DNA of 64,000 bases from CAVQNQ01 sp963714205 (GTDB taxonomy: Bacteria > Acidobacteriota > Terriglobia > Bryobacterales > Bryobacteraceae). The notes under the pieces are model-generated. The model was not told the DNA's origin and ran no database searches. It saw only the letters and a list, made by a program, of their open reading frames with translations. Shown piece after piece: positions 8,757-17,297 of this stretch. The stretch spans positions 450,702 to 514,701 of the forward strand of contig CAVQNQ010000006.1 in assembly GCA_963714205.1 (NCBI GenBank), given 5' to 3'. The position numbers and the translations under genes are program-made. Position 1 is the stretch's first letter. Each line of letters opens with the position of its first letter.

Positions 8757-8912
8757 CGCGGAGGCGCTGAGGCGCGGAGAAAAAACATCAAGCCCGGAAA
8801 GGCCGGAGAGCGTCAGCACCCGGGACCTCCGCTATCTCTGGAATCTCAGGTTTTGACTTTTGGTTTTGCATCTCCGCGAAACTCCGCTCCTCTGCGCCTC
8901 CGCGGTGAAATC
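8757..8912. repeat. Inverted repeat of GC-rich 'cgcggaggcgc' type
   Basis: The left arm at 8757-8779 and the right arm at about 8886-8908 match in inverted orientation at about 20 of 22 bases (core CGCGGAGGCGCNGAGG). They are followed by A-rich and T-rich tracts, and the arms are separated by about 105 bases. It fills the non-coding gap between the hydrolase remnant and the PIG-L gene. It looks like a small intergenic repeat or MITE-like element able to fold when transcribed. No second copy was noticed in this window. Confidence 0.5.
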
Positions 8913-8921
8913 ACGTCCGCG

Positions 8922-9764
8922 TTACCCTCCCAGCCGGTTCTTCACGTCTGCCCGGAATTTATCCACGAAGCCCAGCACGTAGTCGGCAATCCGCATCTCC
9001 GGGTTGACTACCAGCGGCGTTAGGTCCATGGCGAAGCTGAGGGCGCTCTCCTGGTCTGTGCCGTGCGACGCATAGTAGGTGGCGTGCGCCAGGCGGCGGC
9101 CGGCCGTGGCGAGGTCGTAGCGCTTGCCTCCGCTCACCTGCGAATCGAAGACGCCCACCAGAGCGGCGGCGATGTTCGAGCGCGCTCCCACCGGCAGCGC
9201 CTGCTTGTCCTCGTCCGGCAGCCAGTCCAGGTCCCTCCATACTTCGCAGCCGTATACGCGCTCCGGCAGGTGCTCCGCGCGGATCGCGCGCAACGCGCGG
9301 ATGGCGTGCAGCGCTACCCCCACGTGCGTATCGTGCTTGTCGGCCAGGTTATGCAGGTACACCACGCGCGGCCGCGCCGCGCGCAGCACCTGCTCGAGAT
9401 CCTCGCGGATGGCCGTCTCGCCCGGGTCCTTGGCCTGCGTGCTGGTGAAGCCGAGTTGGATCTGGCACGCGTAATCGCCCACCACGGCCGCCTTGCGCTG
9501 CTCCAAAAGCCGCACGCGCTGCATCTCCTCATCGGTATAACCGGCGTAGATGCCCGCGCGGGGGCTGCCCGCTCCGTTGGTCACCACCACCCCCGTGAAC
9601 CACTTGTCCGGGCGGCCGAAACACTCCGCGATGCCGTGGTAAGCCATGATTTCGATATCGTCCTGGTGCGCCGAGATCGACAGATGCGTGGTACGCGCGA
9701 GGGCCTCGTCGCCGCCCGTGCCGTCCGGAACGAACCAATCCGCGCCGGCGTTATGAAACCGCAT
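8922..9764 (-). CDS. PIG-L family N-acyl GlcNAc-type deacetylase
   Basis: A 280-residue zinc hydrolase of the PIG-L/LmbE family, which removes acetyl groups from GlcNAc-containing substrates. The metal-binding motif is SAHQDDIEI (family AHPDD), and a later LADKHDTHVGVA supplies the third ligand. The ATG at 9764 has AGGAGCG five bases upstream. The frame stays open further upstream, but that part is antisense-like arginine/proline text. The start overlaps the end of the ROK-like kinase gene by 14 bases, so the two are translationally coupled, which suggests the kinase and deacetylase share an amino-sugar pathway. Confidence 0.88.
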   Translation of the reverse strand: MRFHNAGADWFVPDGTGGDEALARTTHLSISAHQDDIEIMAYHGIAECFGRPDKWFTGVVVTNGAGSPRAGIYAGYTDEEMQRVRLLEQRKAAVVGDYACQIQLGFTSTQAKDPGETAIREDLEQVLRAARPRVVYLHNLADKHDTHVGVALHAIRALRAIRAEHLPERVYGCEVWRDLDWLPDEDKQALPVGARSNIAAALVGVFDSQVSGGKRYDLATAGRRLAHATYYASHGTDQESALSFAMDLTPLVVNPEMRIADYVLGFVDKFRADVKNRLGG

Positions 9765-11175
9765 GGCTACGCTCCTGTTTTGGAATGGCGGGCAGGCTGG
9801 CCGCCGCCACGGCCTGTCCGTGCCGCTTTTCCTTCTCGCCGGGCACGTGCAGGCGGATGCGTCCGGCCAGCTCGGGAAACTCCTCGCGCAGAACGCGCTC
9901 AGCCTCGGCCACAATCGCGCCGCCGCCCTCGCCGGTCATCACGCGCCCCATCACCAGGACGTGCCGCACGTCGTAGAAATCCGCGTAGCCCGCCACCGCG
10001 TAGCCGAAGTATGCCCCGATGGTCTGGTAAATGAGCCGCGCCCGCTCATCTCCTTTGGCTGCCAGCTCCTGCACGCGCTCGAGCTTCGCCGGCAAAAACA
10101 TCTCGCGCGGCAGCTCGATTCGCGCCGGCTCCAGCAGCCGCGCCACGGCCTGCTGCGAGAAGTACTGCACGCCCACGCCGCGGTCGCGGGACCATTCGTC
10201 CTCGGGCGCATCCTCGCTGTAATCCACCGGCGCAAAAGCCAGCTCGTTCAACCACTCGGTCACGGCGCCGCCCGGCGTCACGAATCCGGCCGCCAGGCTG
10301 CTGCCCAAGGCGATGCCCAGAACCGCATTCTCTCCGAGGGCCATCGAACCGGCCAGCGCGCCGACCTCGCCATCGTTGATCACCTCAAAGGGCACGCCGC
10401 CCCACGCCTCGCGCAAATCGAAGAACAGCCGCCGCACGCGCTTCTCGAACAGATCGGGCGGCACCGAACGGTAGAGCGATCCCACGCGCACCTCGTTGGC
10501 CACGTACACTCCCGCCGCGCTGCCGCCGATGGCGTCCACCCGCGGGAGCTTTGCGGCCGCACGCCGCAGCGAATCGTGGATGCCGTCGAAGTGGTATTGC
10601 GGATCAGCTTGCGCGCTGGGGTTCCAGGGCGTCTCGTCGCTGAAGACCGCCTCGCCCTCGGCCACAGCGGCGCACTTGCGGTCGCTCGCGCCCAGATCGA
10701 AGCCGATCCGAAACCCATCCAGGTGCCCGCCCAGCGGCGAGGCGCTTTCTCGCTCGGCCGGCGCGGCATCGAACGGGGCGCTGGCGATCTCCATCTTCCG
10801 CCCGTAGACCCGCTCGCCCATCATGGCGTAATCGAAAGCTCGCTCGCCCGCCGGCGCGTACAGCCGCCGCAGGTATTCCGCGATGCGCGCATCCCCGCCG
10901 ATGGTGACGCGGTAGCCGCCCTTCTGCCACAGCAGGAATTTCAGCAGCCGCTCGACGTAGCGCTGGTTGATTTCCGCGTTCCCGCCCTGGTGCGGCAGGA
11001 TGCGCGTGCGAAACACCGAAACCGAGTCCGGCCCGCGTTCGAGCGCGATGGCCAGGTCCTCGCCACCCAGCGCCTCTACGCGCTCGCGGTAAGCGCGGTT
11101 CCACAGCGCGGCCGGAACGAAGCGCGCATCCAGCAGGGGTCGAACTTTGGGATAAACCGAAAGCCAGGCGGGCAT
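9751..11175 (-). CDS. ROK-like sugar kinase with N-terminal extension
   Basis: A 474-residue protein. Residues about 155-450 have the ASKHA sugar-kinase fold: phosphate-1 loop FDLGASDRK (159-167), VINDGEVGALAGS with the probable catalytic Asp268, and GIALGSSLAAGF for phosphate 2. The usual ROK zinc motif (CxCGxxGCxE) is absent, and the first ~150 residues are an extra domain I do not recognise. It may phosphorylate a hexose or N-acetylhexosamine. It overlaps the deacetylase gene downstream and diverges from xylulokinase with only 35 bases between starts (ATG at 11211), so the two transcription units must share or overlap promoters. Confidence 0.75.
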   Translation of the reverse strand: MPAWLSVYPKVRPLLDARFVPAALWNRAYRERVEALGGEDLAIALERGPDSVSVFRTRILPHQGGNAEINQRYVERLLKFLLWQKGGYRVTIGGDARIAEYLRRLYAPAGERAFDYAMMGERVYGRKMEIASAPFDAAPAERESASPLGGHLDGFRIGFDLGASDRKCAAVAEGEAVFSDETPWNPSAQADPQYHFDGIHDSLRRAAAKLPRVDAIGGSAAGVYVANEVRVGSLYRSVPPDLFEKRVRRLFFDLREAWGGVPFEVINDGEVGALAGSMALGENAVLGIALGSSLAAGFVTPGGAVTEWLNELAFAPVDYSEDAPEDEWSRDRGVGVQYFSQQAVARLLEPARIELPREMFLPAKLERVQELAAKGDERARLIYQTIGAYFGYAVAGYADFYDVRHVLVMGRVMTGEGGGAIVAEAERVLREEFPELAGRIRLHVPGEKEKRHGQAVAAASLPAIPKQERSHAVS

Positions 11176-11210
11176 CGACGATCCAACTTGGATTATGCCA
11201 CGATGTGTGC

Positions 11211-12698
11211 ATGTGGCTCGGCATCGATATCGGCACCGGGAGCTCGCGCGCGCTCCTGGTGGATGAGCGCGGCGCCGTCCGCGCGGGCTGCTCGGTTCCC
11301 CACGAGGACATGCGCATGGAGCGCCCCCTGTGGGCCGAGCAGAGCCCCGGGAATTGGTGGGACGCCGCCGTAAAAGCCATTCGCGGCGCGCTCGTCGAAG
11401 CCGACGTCTCCGGCTCCCAAGTGAAAGGCGTGGGCCTCTCCGGCCAGATGCACGGCCTGGTGATCCTGGACGCCGCCGGCAACGTGATCCGCCCCTCGCT
11501 CATCTGGTGCGATCAGCGCAGCCAGCCGCAGGTGGACGCCGTCAATGCCAAGCTCGGCCGCGAAAACGTCCTCAAGTTCATCGCCAACCCCGTGCTGACC
11601 GGCTTCACCCTGCCCAAGCTGCTGTGGGTGCGCGACAACGAGCCGGAGAATTTCGCGCGCGTTCGCAAAATGCTGCTGCCCAAGGACTACGTGCGCTATC
11701 GCCTGACCGGCGAGTTCGCTACCGAGGTTTCGGACGCCTCCGGCACGGCCCTGTTCGACGTCGTGAATCGCCGTTGGTCATTTGAGATGATGGACGGCCT
11801 GGGCCTCGACCGCGCGATTCTCCCGCCGTGTTCCGAATCAAGCGAGATTAGCGGCTGCATCTCGAGACAGGCGGCCGAGTTGACGGGCCTCGAGGCCGGC
11901 ACGCCCGTGGTGGGCGGCGGCGGAGACCAGGCCGCCAGCGCGGTGGGCAACGGCATCGTCGAGGAGGGGGTGGTCTCCTGCACGCTCGGCACCTCCGGCG
12001 TGGTCTTCGCGCACATGGAGAAGGTGGCCTACGATCCCGCCGGCCGCGTGCACACCTTTTGTCATGCCGTGCGCGGCAAGTGGCACGTGATGGGCGTGAC
12101 GCAGGGCGCCGGCCTCAGCCTGCAATGGTTTCGCAACCACCTCGCGCCCGGCACGCACTATGACGCCCTCACCGCCGAGGCCGCGCTCTCGCCTCCGGGC
12201 GCGCAGGGCCTCTTCTGGCTCCCCTACCTGATGGGCGAGCGCACGCCGCACCTGGATGCCACCGCGCGCGGCGGCTGGATCGGTCTTACCAACAGCCATC
12301 GGCGCGCCGACCTGATCCGGGCCATCTTAGAAGGCGTTTCTTACAGCCAGCTCGATTGCCTCGAAATCGTCGAGTCTTTAGGAGTGAACGTAAGCTCGGT
12401 GCGTGCCTCGGGAGGCGGCGCGCAGAGTCCCTTCTGGCGCGACTTGCTGGCCTCCATCCTGAACAAGCGCGTGGTCACGCTCGAGACGCAGGAAGGCTCG
12501 GCATATGGCGCCGCTCTGCTGGCGCTGGCCGGAACGGGCGAGTACGCGAGCGTCCCCGAAGCCTGCCGCGTGGCGATCCGCGAAACGGAGTCGGTCAGCC
12601 CCGGCGCCGAAGCCGCTTACTATGCGAAAGCGCATCGCATCTACCAGGCGCTCTATCCGGCGCTGAAACCGATCTACGGCGAGATAGCGGCGTTGTAG
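11211..12698 (+). CDS. xylB: Xylulokinase (FGGY family)
   Basis: About 495 residues, normal size for xylulokinase, which phosphorylates D-xylulose with ATP. It begins MWLGIDIGTGSSRALLVD (ATP phosphate loop). It has the XylB-type LSGQMHGLVILD and WCDQRS segments, GGGGDQAASAVGNG with the catalytic Asp, and the C-terminal ASGGGAQSPFWRD FGGY signature. An in-frame GTG two codons upstream (11205) is an alternative start. A DUF2905 gene follows after 15 bases. No xylose isomerase or transporter lies nearby. Other FGGY substrates remain possible, but the SGQMHG motif favours xylulose. Confidence 0.88.
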   Translation: MWLGIDIGTGSSRALLVDERGAVRAGCSVPHEDMRMERPLWAEQSPGNWWDAAVKAIRGALVEADVSGSQVKGVGLSGQMHGLVILDAAGNVIRPSLIWCDQRSQPQVDAVNAKLGRENVLKFIANPVLTGFTLPKLLWVRDNEPENFARVRKMLLPKDYVRYRLTGEFATEVSDASGTALFDVVNRRWSFEMMDGLGLDRAILPPCSESSEISGCISRQAAELTGLEAGTPVVGGGGDQAASAVGNGIVEEGVVSCTLGTSGVVFAHMEKVAYDPAGRVHTFCHAVRGKWHVMGVTQGAGLSLQWFRNHLAPGTHYDALTAEAALSPPGAQGLFWLPYLMGERTPHLDATARGGWIGLTNSHRRADLIRAILEGVSYSQLDCLEIVESLGVNVSSVRASGGGAQSPFWRDLLASILNKRVVTLETQEGSAYGAALLALAGTGEYASVPEACRVAIRETESVSPGAEAAYYAKAHRIYQALYPALKPIYGEIAAL

Positions 12699-12713
12699 CG
12701 CGATAATAGAAGC

Positions 12714-12926
12714 GTGAGCTTGGGCCGCTTTCTGATTACCGCGGGTATTCTGCTGGTGGTCGTCGGTTTGCTCGTCAACTTCGGCGGACGGCTTCCCATC
12801 CGGCTCGGCCGGCTGCCGGGCGACATCCACATTCAGGGCAAGAACGGCAGTTTCTATTTCCCGCTGACGACCTGCCTTCTGCTCAGTGTTCTGTTGTCTC
12901 TGGTGATGTGGATCTTCCGGAAGTGA
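12714..12926 (+). CDS. DUF2905 family small membrane protein
   Basis: A 70-residue protein starting at GTG. It has one N-terminal hydrophobic helix (FLITAGILLVVVGLLVNFGG), a short hydrophilic loop (PIRLGRLPGDIHIQGKNG) and a second C-terminal helix. This is the exact layout of the DUF2905 family, found in many bacteria and without a known function. It follows xylB by 15 bases and is probably co-transcribed with it. The KduD gene converges on it from the right. Confidence 0.85.
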   Translation: MSLGRFLITAGILLVVVGLLVNFGGRLPIRLGRLPGDIHIQGKNGSFYFPLTTCLLLSVLLSLVMWIFRK

Positions 12927-12939
12927 GTCCGCGCGAAGC

Positions 12940-13710
12940 CTATCTCGCCAGCCAGCCGCCATCCACCACCAGGACGGAGCCGGTAACGTAATCCGACGCT
13001 TTCGAGGCGAGAAAGACCACCGCGCCCTTCAGATCGTCCGGGTCGCCCCAGCGGCCTGCCGGAATGCGAGTCAGAATGGCCGGATTGCGGACCGGATCGT
13101 CGATCAGGGCGGTGGTGTGCTCGGTGGTGATGTATCCGGGAGCGATGGCGTTCACCTGTACGTTGCGGCCCGACCATTCGTTGGCCAGCGCCTTGGTCAG
13201 CTGCGCCACACCGCCTTTCGCCGCCGCGTAACTTGGCACCGTGATGCCGCCCTGAAAACTCAGCAGCGAAGCCGTGAAGACGATTTTCCCCGCCCCGCGC
13301 TTCAGCATGTCGCGGCCGAATTCGCGCGCCAGCACGAATTGCGCGTTCAAGTCGATTTCGACGATCCGGTCCCAGAATTCGTCGGGGTGCTCTTCGGCCG
13401 GCTTGCGCAGAGTGGCGCCGCCGTTATTCACCAGGATGTCAATGGGCGGGCACTCGCTCCTGACGCTTTCGATCAAGGCGTAAACCTGTTTCCGGTCGGC
13501 CAGGTCGCAGGCATAGCCCCGGAATGTGCGTCCGAGCGCTTCCACCTCCTTACCCACCGCGCTCGCCCGCGGCTCCATTTGAGCGCTGGCCGCGACGATA
13601 TCCGCGCCCGCCTCGGCCAGCGCGATTGCCATGGCTTTGCCGATACCGCGGCGGGCACCGGTAACAAGAGCGGTCTTTCCATCCAGCTTGAAGCTGTCGA
13701 GAACGTTCAC
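12940..13710 (-). CDS. kduD: 2-dehydro-3-deoxy-D-gluconate 5-dehydrogenase (KduD)
   Basis: A 256-residue SDR that interconverts 5-keto-4-deoxyuronate-derived DKII and 2-keto-3-deoxygluconate in pectin/uronate breakdown. Beyond general SDR motifs (TGARRGIGKA, NNGG, YAAAK) it closely follows E. coli KduD over long stretches: SLLSFQGGITVPSY, NVQVNAIAPGYITTEHT, RIPAGRWGDPDDLKG and the terminal VVDGGWLAR. It starts at GTG 13710 with GGAG in front. It is divergent from the GH88/GH105 hydrolase at 13764, an enzyme that makes unsaturated uronates, so the pair fits one pathway under shared control. Confidence 0.92.
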   Translation of the reverse strand: MNVLDSFKLDGKTALVTGARRGIGKAMAIALAEAGADIVAASAQMEPRASAVGKEVEALGRTFRGYACDLADRKQVYALIESVRSECPPIDILVNNGGATLRKPAEEHPDEFWDRIVEIDLNAQFVLAREFGRDMLKRGAGKIVFTASLLSFQGGITVPSYAAAKGGVAQLTKALANEWSGRNVQVNAIAPGYITTEHTTALIDDPVRNPAILTRIPAGRWGDPDDLKGAVVFLASKASDYVTGSVLVVDGGWLAR

Positions 13711-13763
13711 AATCTACTCCGGATCAAACCATGCTAACTCTATACATTCGGAGGTATCTTTCA

Positions 13764-14978
13764 ATGACGACTCGCGCCCTTCTCCTGGTGCCGTGCCTCC
13801 TCGCCACGATCCTGGCGGCGACGCCCGCCGCGCGTGCCACCGATGCCCCGCCGAAGGCGTGGTCCATCGCGATGGCCGAGACCATCATGCAGCGCAATCC
13901 CGGCACGCCGGAGGATCGCCTGGCGCGATGGTCCTATTGGAAGGGCTACACGTTGCTGGGCTTTCAAATGCTGTGGCGCTCCACCGGAGATCGCCGGTAT
14001 CTCGATTTCATGAAGCGCGAAATCGATCCCTTCGTCGAAGCGGATGGCAAGCTTGTGAATGCGCCCATCACCAGCCTCGACAGCATCATGGCGGGCGCCG
14101 CGGTCGTGGCGCTTTATGAAGAAACTCACGATCCGCGCTACCGCACGGCCGCAGCCGAGATTCGCAAGGCATTCGATAAGTACCCCAGAAACCCGGACGG
14201 CGGCTTCTGGCACAGCCCGGATCTGCCGGGCGAAATGTGGGTGGATGGCGTCTTCATGGGCCAGATGTTCCTCACGCGCTACGGAGCATCGATCACCGAC
14301 CGCGAATATGCCTTCGACGAGGCCACCCGGCAAATTGTTGTTTTCGCGAATCACGCGCGCAAAGGCGACAGCGGCCTTTTCTATCACGCCTGGGCAGCCA
14401 ACCCGGCAACGGCCTTAGTGATACCTGGACGGAAAGCCAAATGGGCCGACCCAAAGACCGGCCTCTCGTGCGACGTCTGGAGCGAGGGCCTGGGATGGTA
14501 TGCACTCATCCTGGCGGAGACTCTGGCGGTGCTGCCTCCGGACCATCTGCGCCGCGGGCAGGTGCTCGATATCTATACCGGGCTGGCCGCCGGTTTGAAG
14601 CGCACTCAGGATCCCAAGACGGGCGGCTGGTTCCAGGTGGTCGATAAAGGCGACCGCCCGGATAACTGGATCGACAGTTCCGGCAGCGCGATGTTCACCT
14701 ATGCGATTGAAAGAGGCATCGATCTCGGGTTATTGAAGAAGGCCGAGTACGCGCCCGTGGTTGCCAAGGGCTACCGGAGCATCCTCGGGAAGGCGAAAAT
14801 CAATGACGCTGGGCTGGTCGATCTCTATAGCGCCGGCGACGGCGTCTGCGTGCAGGCGAGCTATGCCGACTACGTGAACTATCCAAAGTCCGTCAATGCC
14901 AAAGAGGCCATCGCCGGATTCCTGTGGGCCACCGCGATCGTCGAGAGGCCGCAACTGGAGAAGGGCCGCAAGCGATGA
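13764..14978 (+). CDS. Secreted GH88/GH105-type unsaturated uronyl hydrolase
   Basis: A 404-residue exported protein (signal peptide TRALLLVPCLLATILAATPAARA) of the (alpha/alpha)6 barrel fold used by unsaturated rhamnogalacturonyl or glucuronyl hydrolases, which release 4-deoxy-L-threo-hex-4-enopyranuronate from lyase products. Typical segments are LARWSYWKGYTLLGF, EMWVDGVFMGQMFL with the conserved Asp, FYHAWAANPA, SEGLGWYALILAETL and IDSSGSAMFTYAI. The ATG at 13764 follows GGAGGT at proper spacing; the upstream in-frame ATG at 13731 lacks one. Its product is fed toward KduD, whose gene lies head-to-head 53 bases away. Confidence 0.88.
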   Translation: MTTRALLLVPCLLATILAATPAARATDAPPKAWSIAMAETIMQRNPGTPEDRLARWSYWKGYTLLGFQMLWRSTGDRRYLDFMKREIDPFVEADGKLVNAPITSLDSIMAGAAVVALYEETHDPRYRTAAAEIRKAFDKYPRNPDGGFWHSPDLPGEMWVDGVFMGQMFLTRYGASITDREYAFDEATRQIVVFANHARKGDSGLFYHAWAANPATALVIPGRKAKWADPKTGLSCDVWSEGLGWYALILAETLAVLPPDHLRRGQVLDIYTGLAAGLKRTQDPKTGGWFQVVDKGDRPDNWIDSSGSAMFTYAIERGIDLGLLKKAEYAPVVAKGYRSILGKAKINDAGLVDLYSAGDGVCVQASYADYVNYPKSVNAKEAIAGFLWATAIVERPQLEKGRKR

Positions 14979-15026
14979 GATCAAAGGCGCTTCATCCAGC
15001 ATGACGAGCAGAGGTATCCTCTCGTC

Positions 15027-15738
15027 ATGGGCCCAAGCACAGACAAGTTTGATGAAGGCTTGCGCACGCTAAACCTTGGGAGCCGCTATCGTGTGGCTCC
15101 GGGCGCGTTTGGGTCGTTGTTCGAGATCGTGAAGCCACTCGCTCGTGAGATGCGGGATGAACTCGTCAAGGAGGTAGGAGCATCGAAGCGCATTCCTTGG
15201 AATACGCGGTGATCCGAGTGAAGGCCTATTCCTTCAGGCGCTGGAGATGGATGCCGACGGATTCGCTATGTACTACATACTCATGCGAGCATTGGCGCTG
15301 GCCGAGAGTCCGCAAGAGAATTTTCCGGCTTCGATCCAAGGCATTATCACGACACCGTGGCAGGCGCTCGGAGCAGCGTTGGCGTGCGCACTAGTGATAA
15401 TCGGGACTTTCTTTCACCCGCCTGGGCCACCCGAGAAGTGGCGGTCCTACTCTCATCCTCCATCGGGCATCCGTCACGGAATGAATATATGGGGTGCGGA
15501 CAGAGCCCTTGAGCAACTGGGGCGAGCGGGTCTCCGCTCCGCGACCACCGCGAACCAAGAATGGGCGTCTCGCTTCGCGAGCTTCGCGCTCAGGCACCTT
15601 GTGCAGCGCCTTGGAAACGCCGACCGACACGAGGAGTTGCTTTTAGAGTTTGGTCCGCGTGGCCAACAGCATCTGGTGGAAGTCCTCAACGCCTGGGGAA
15701 GTATCCAGGCTGCGGTCGCAGCCTCCAAGCGCTGCTGA
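15027..15738 (+). pseudogene. Degenerate gene, probably a membrane metallopeptidase remnant
   Basis: Two frames read across this stretch. 15027-15212 gives 61 residues ending in a run of normal-looking coding sequence (FEIVKPLAREMRDELVKEVG) and then stops. A second frame, open from about 15178 with an ATG at 15247, encodes LFLQALEMDADGFAMYYIL, a hydrophobic helix (WQALGAALACALVIIGTFF), HPPGPPEKWRSYSHPPSGIR and a charged tail. The E-x-D-A-D-G and HPP segments resemble membrane-bound metallopeptidases (M48/ImmA-like), but no HExxH is present. I infer a deletion or frameshift that removed the zinc site. An unknown intact small protein at 15247-15738 is the alternative. Confidence 0.35.
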
Positions 15739-15922
15739 GCGAGGGGCTATCCATCTGAGAGGCGAACGGCTTGGGAAGCACCGGGACCCTCCCCTGCGGA
15801 CAGGTCCTGGAGGCACGGCTCCGTAGCCGTTCCCGGCTTGAATGTCACGCCTGCGGCTTAATTGATCCTACGGAACCATTCTCAGCACCGCTGAATTCGA
15901 CCCATAACCCCCAAACCACCGC
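15739..15922. other. Intergenic stretch without recognisable feature
   Basis: This gap lies between the degenerate gene and the end of the PLP decarboxylase. I see no open frame of coding character, no terminator-like hairpin with a T-run and no repeat. Confidence 0.5.
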
Positions 15923-17296
15923 CTACACGCCGCCGCTCACCAGTTCCCAGGCCCGTTCGATGTGCGCCTCGGTCGTGAGGTAGTTGCCCACGGCCAGGTG
16001 CAGGATGAAACGGCCGTCGAGAAAAGTGCCCGAGATAAAAACGTCGCCGGCGGCATTGACCCGCTCCAATAGGCTGAGATTTTCATCATCGCTGCCCTTG
16101 TAGCGGAAGTTCACCACCGAGAAGCGCCCCGGTGCCACGTGCTCGAAGCGCGGATCGGCCTCCACGTGGCCGGCGAAGACCCGCGCCAGCCGCACGTGCT
16201 CGCGGATCACGGCGGCCAGACCCTCGCGGCCGTAGGAGCGCAGGATGAACCAAAGCTTTAACGCGCGGAAACGCCGCCCCAATGGGATGCCGTAGTCCAT
16301 CGGGTTGACGGCGCGCGGATCGGGCGCCGATTGCAGGTACGGGGGAACCAGCGAGAAGGCCCGCCGCAGCACCTCCGGACGGCGCGTATAGAAGACGCTG
16401 CAATCGGTGGGCGTGAGCAGCCATTTGTGCGGGTTGGTCACCAGGGAATCGGCGCGCTCACAGCCCTCGAGAGCCCAGCGGAACTCCTCGGCGACGGCCG
16501 CCGAACCGGCGTAGGCGGCGTCCACGTGCAGCCACATCTTGTGCCGCTCGCAGAGATCCGCGATGGCCGGAACCGGGTCCACGCTGGTGGTCACGGTGGT
16601 CCCCACGGTGGCGCACACGCAGCAGGGGCGCAGGCCCGCTGCCAGGTCGCGCTCGATCATCTCGGCGAGCACATCGGCGCGCATACGGAACTCGCCATCC
16701 ACCGGGGCCTTGCGCACGTTATCCTGGCCGATCCCCACCGCGATGGCGCCCTTCTCGATCGACGAATGCGCCTGCTCTGAGGTGTAGACCACCAGGCCGC
16801 GGGAGGCGCCCTTGGTGCGCGCCTCGGGGTCGGCGGCCTCGCGCGCCGCCGCGATGGCATGCATGCTGCTGGTGGAGGCGGTGTCGTAGATCAGGCCGAA
16901 CCAGTCCTCGGGCAGCCCCGTCCAACGGCGCAGCCAGCGCAAAGCCACCTGCTCCAGCTCCACGATGGCCGGGCAGGTCTTCCAGAGCATCCCGTTGCCG
17001 TTCAGCGCCGCCGCCAACAGCTCACCCAGGATGCCCTCCGGCGTCGAGGAGTTGGCGAAGTAGGCCATGAAACCGGGATGGTTCCAGTGCGTCATGGCGG
17101 GCGGGATGAGCCGCTCAAAATCGTCCAGGATCGCATCCATGGATTCGCCGCGCTCGGGGCCGCAAGCGGGCAGGGCGTCGGTGAGCTGGCCGGGCTGGAC
17201 GGGCGGCAGCACGGGGTAGCGCTCGGGGCGTGCCAGGTAATCCGCCACCCAATCGATGGCGCGGTGGCCATAAAGCCGGAATTCGTCGGGGGTCAT
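15923..17296 (-). CDS. Pyridoxal-dependent aromatic-L-amino-acid-type decarboxylase (group II)
   Basis: A 457-residue PLP enzyme of the group II decarboxylase family (aromatic amino acid, tyrosine or tryptophan decarboxylases). Conserved elements in order: MTHWNHPGFMAYFANSS, TSEQAHSSIEKGA with the ring-stacking His177, ATVGTTVTTSVDP, HVDAAYAG with Asp259, and TNPHKWLLTPTD with the Schiff-base Lys291. Its length is that of bacterial members. The start is one base after the stop of the hydrolase gene (TGA-C-ATG), so it is translationally coupled. Substrate cannot be decided from sequence; decarboxylation of an aromatic amino acid to an amine is the default. Confidence 0.9.
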   Translation of the reverse strand: MTPDEFRLYGHRAIDWVADYLARPERYPVLPPVQPGQLTDALPACGPERGESMDAILDDFERLIPPAMTHWNHPGFMAYFANSSTPEGILGELLAAALNGNGMLWKTCPAIVELEQVALRWLRRWTGLPEDWFGLIYDTASTSSMHAIAAAREAADPEARTKGASRGLVVYTSEQAHSSIEKGAIAVGIGQDNVRKAPVDGEFRMRADVLAEMIERDLAAGLRPCCVCATVGTTVTTSVDPVPAIADLCERHKMWLHVDAAYAGSAAVAEEFRWALEGCERADSLVTNPHKWLLTPTDCSVFYTRRPEVLRRAFSLVPPYLQSAPDPRAVNPMDYGIPLGRRFRALKLWFILRSYGREGLAAVIREHVRLARVFAGHVEADPRFEHVAPGRFSVVNFRYKGSDDENLSLLERVNAAGDVFISGTFLDGRFILHLAVGNYLTTEAHIERAWELVSGGV

Positions 17297-17297
17297 G

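Noticed and set aside
9763..11373. 536-codon plus-strand open frame
   Set aside because: It is the antisense of the ROK-like kinase and part of xylulokinase in a GC-rich genome; no recognisable domain.
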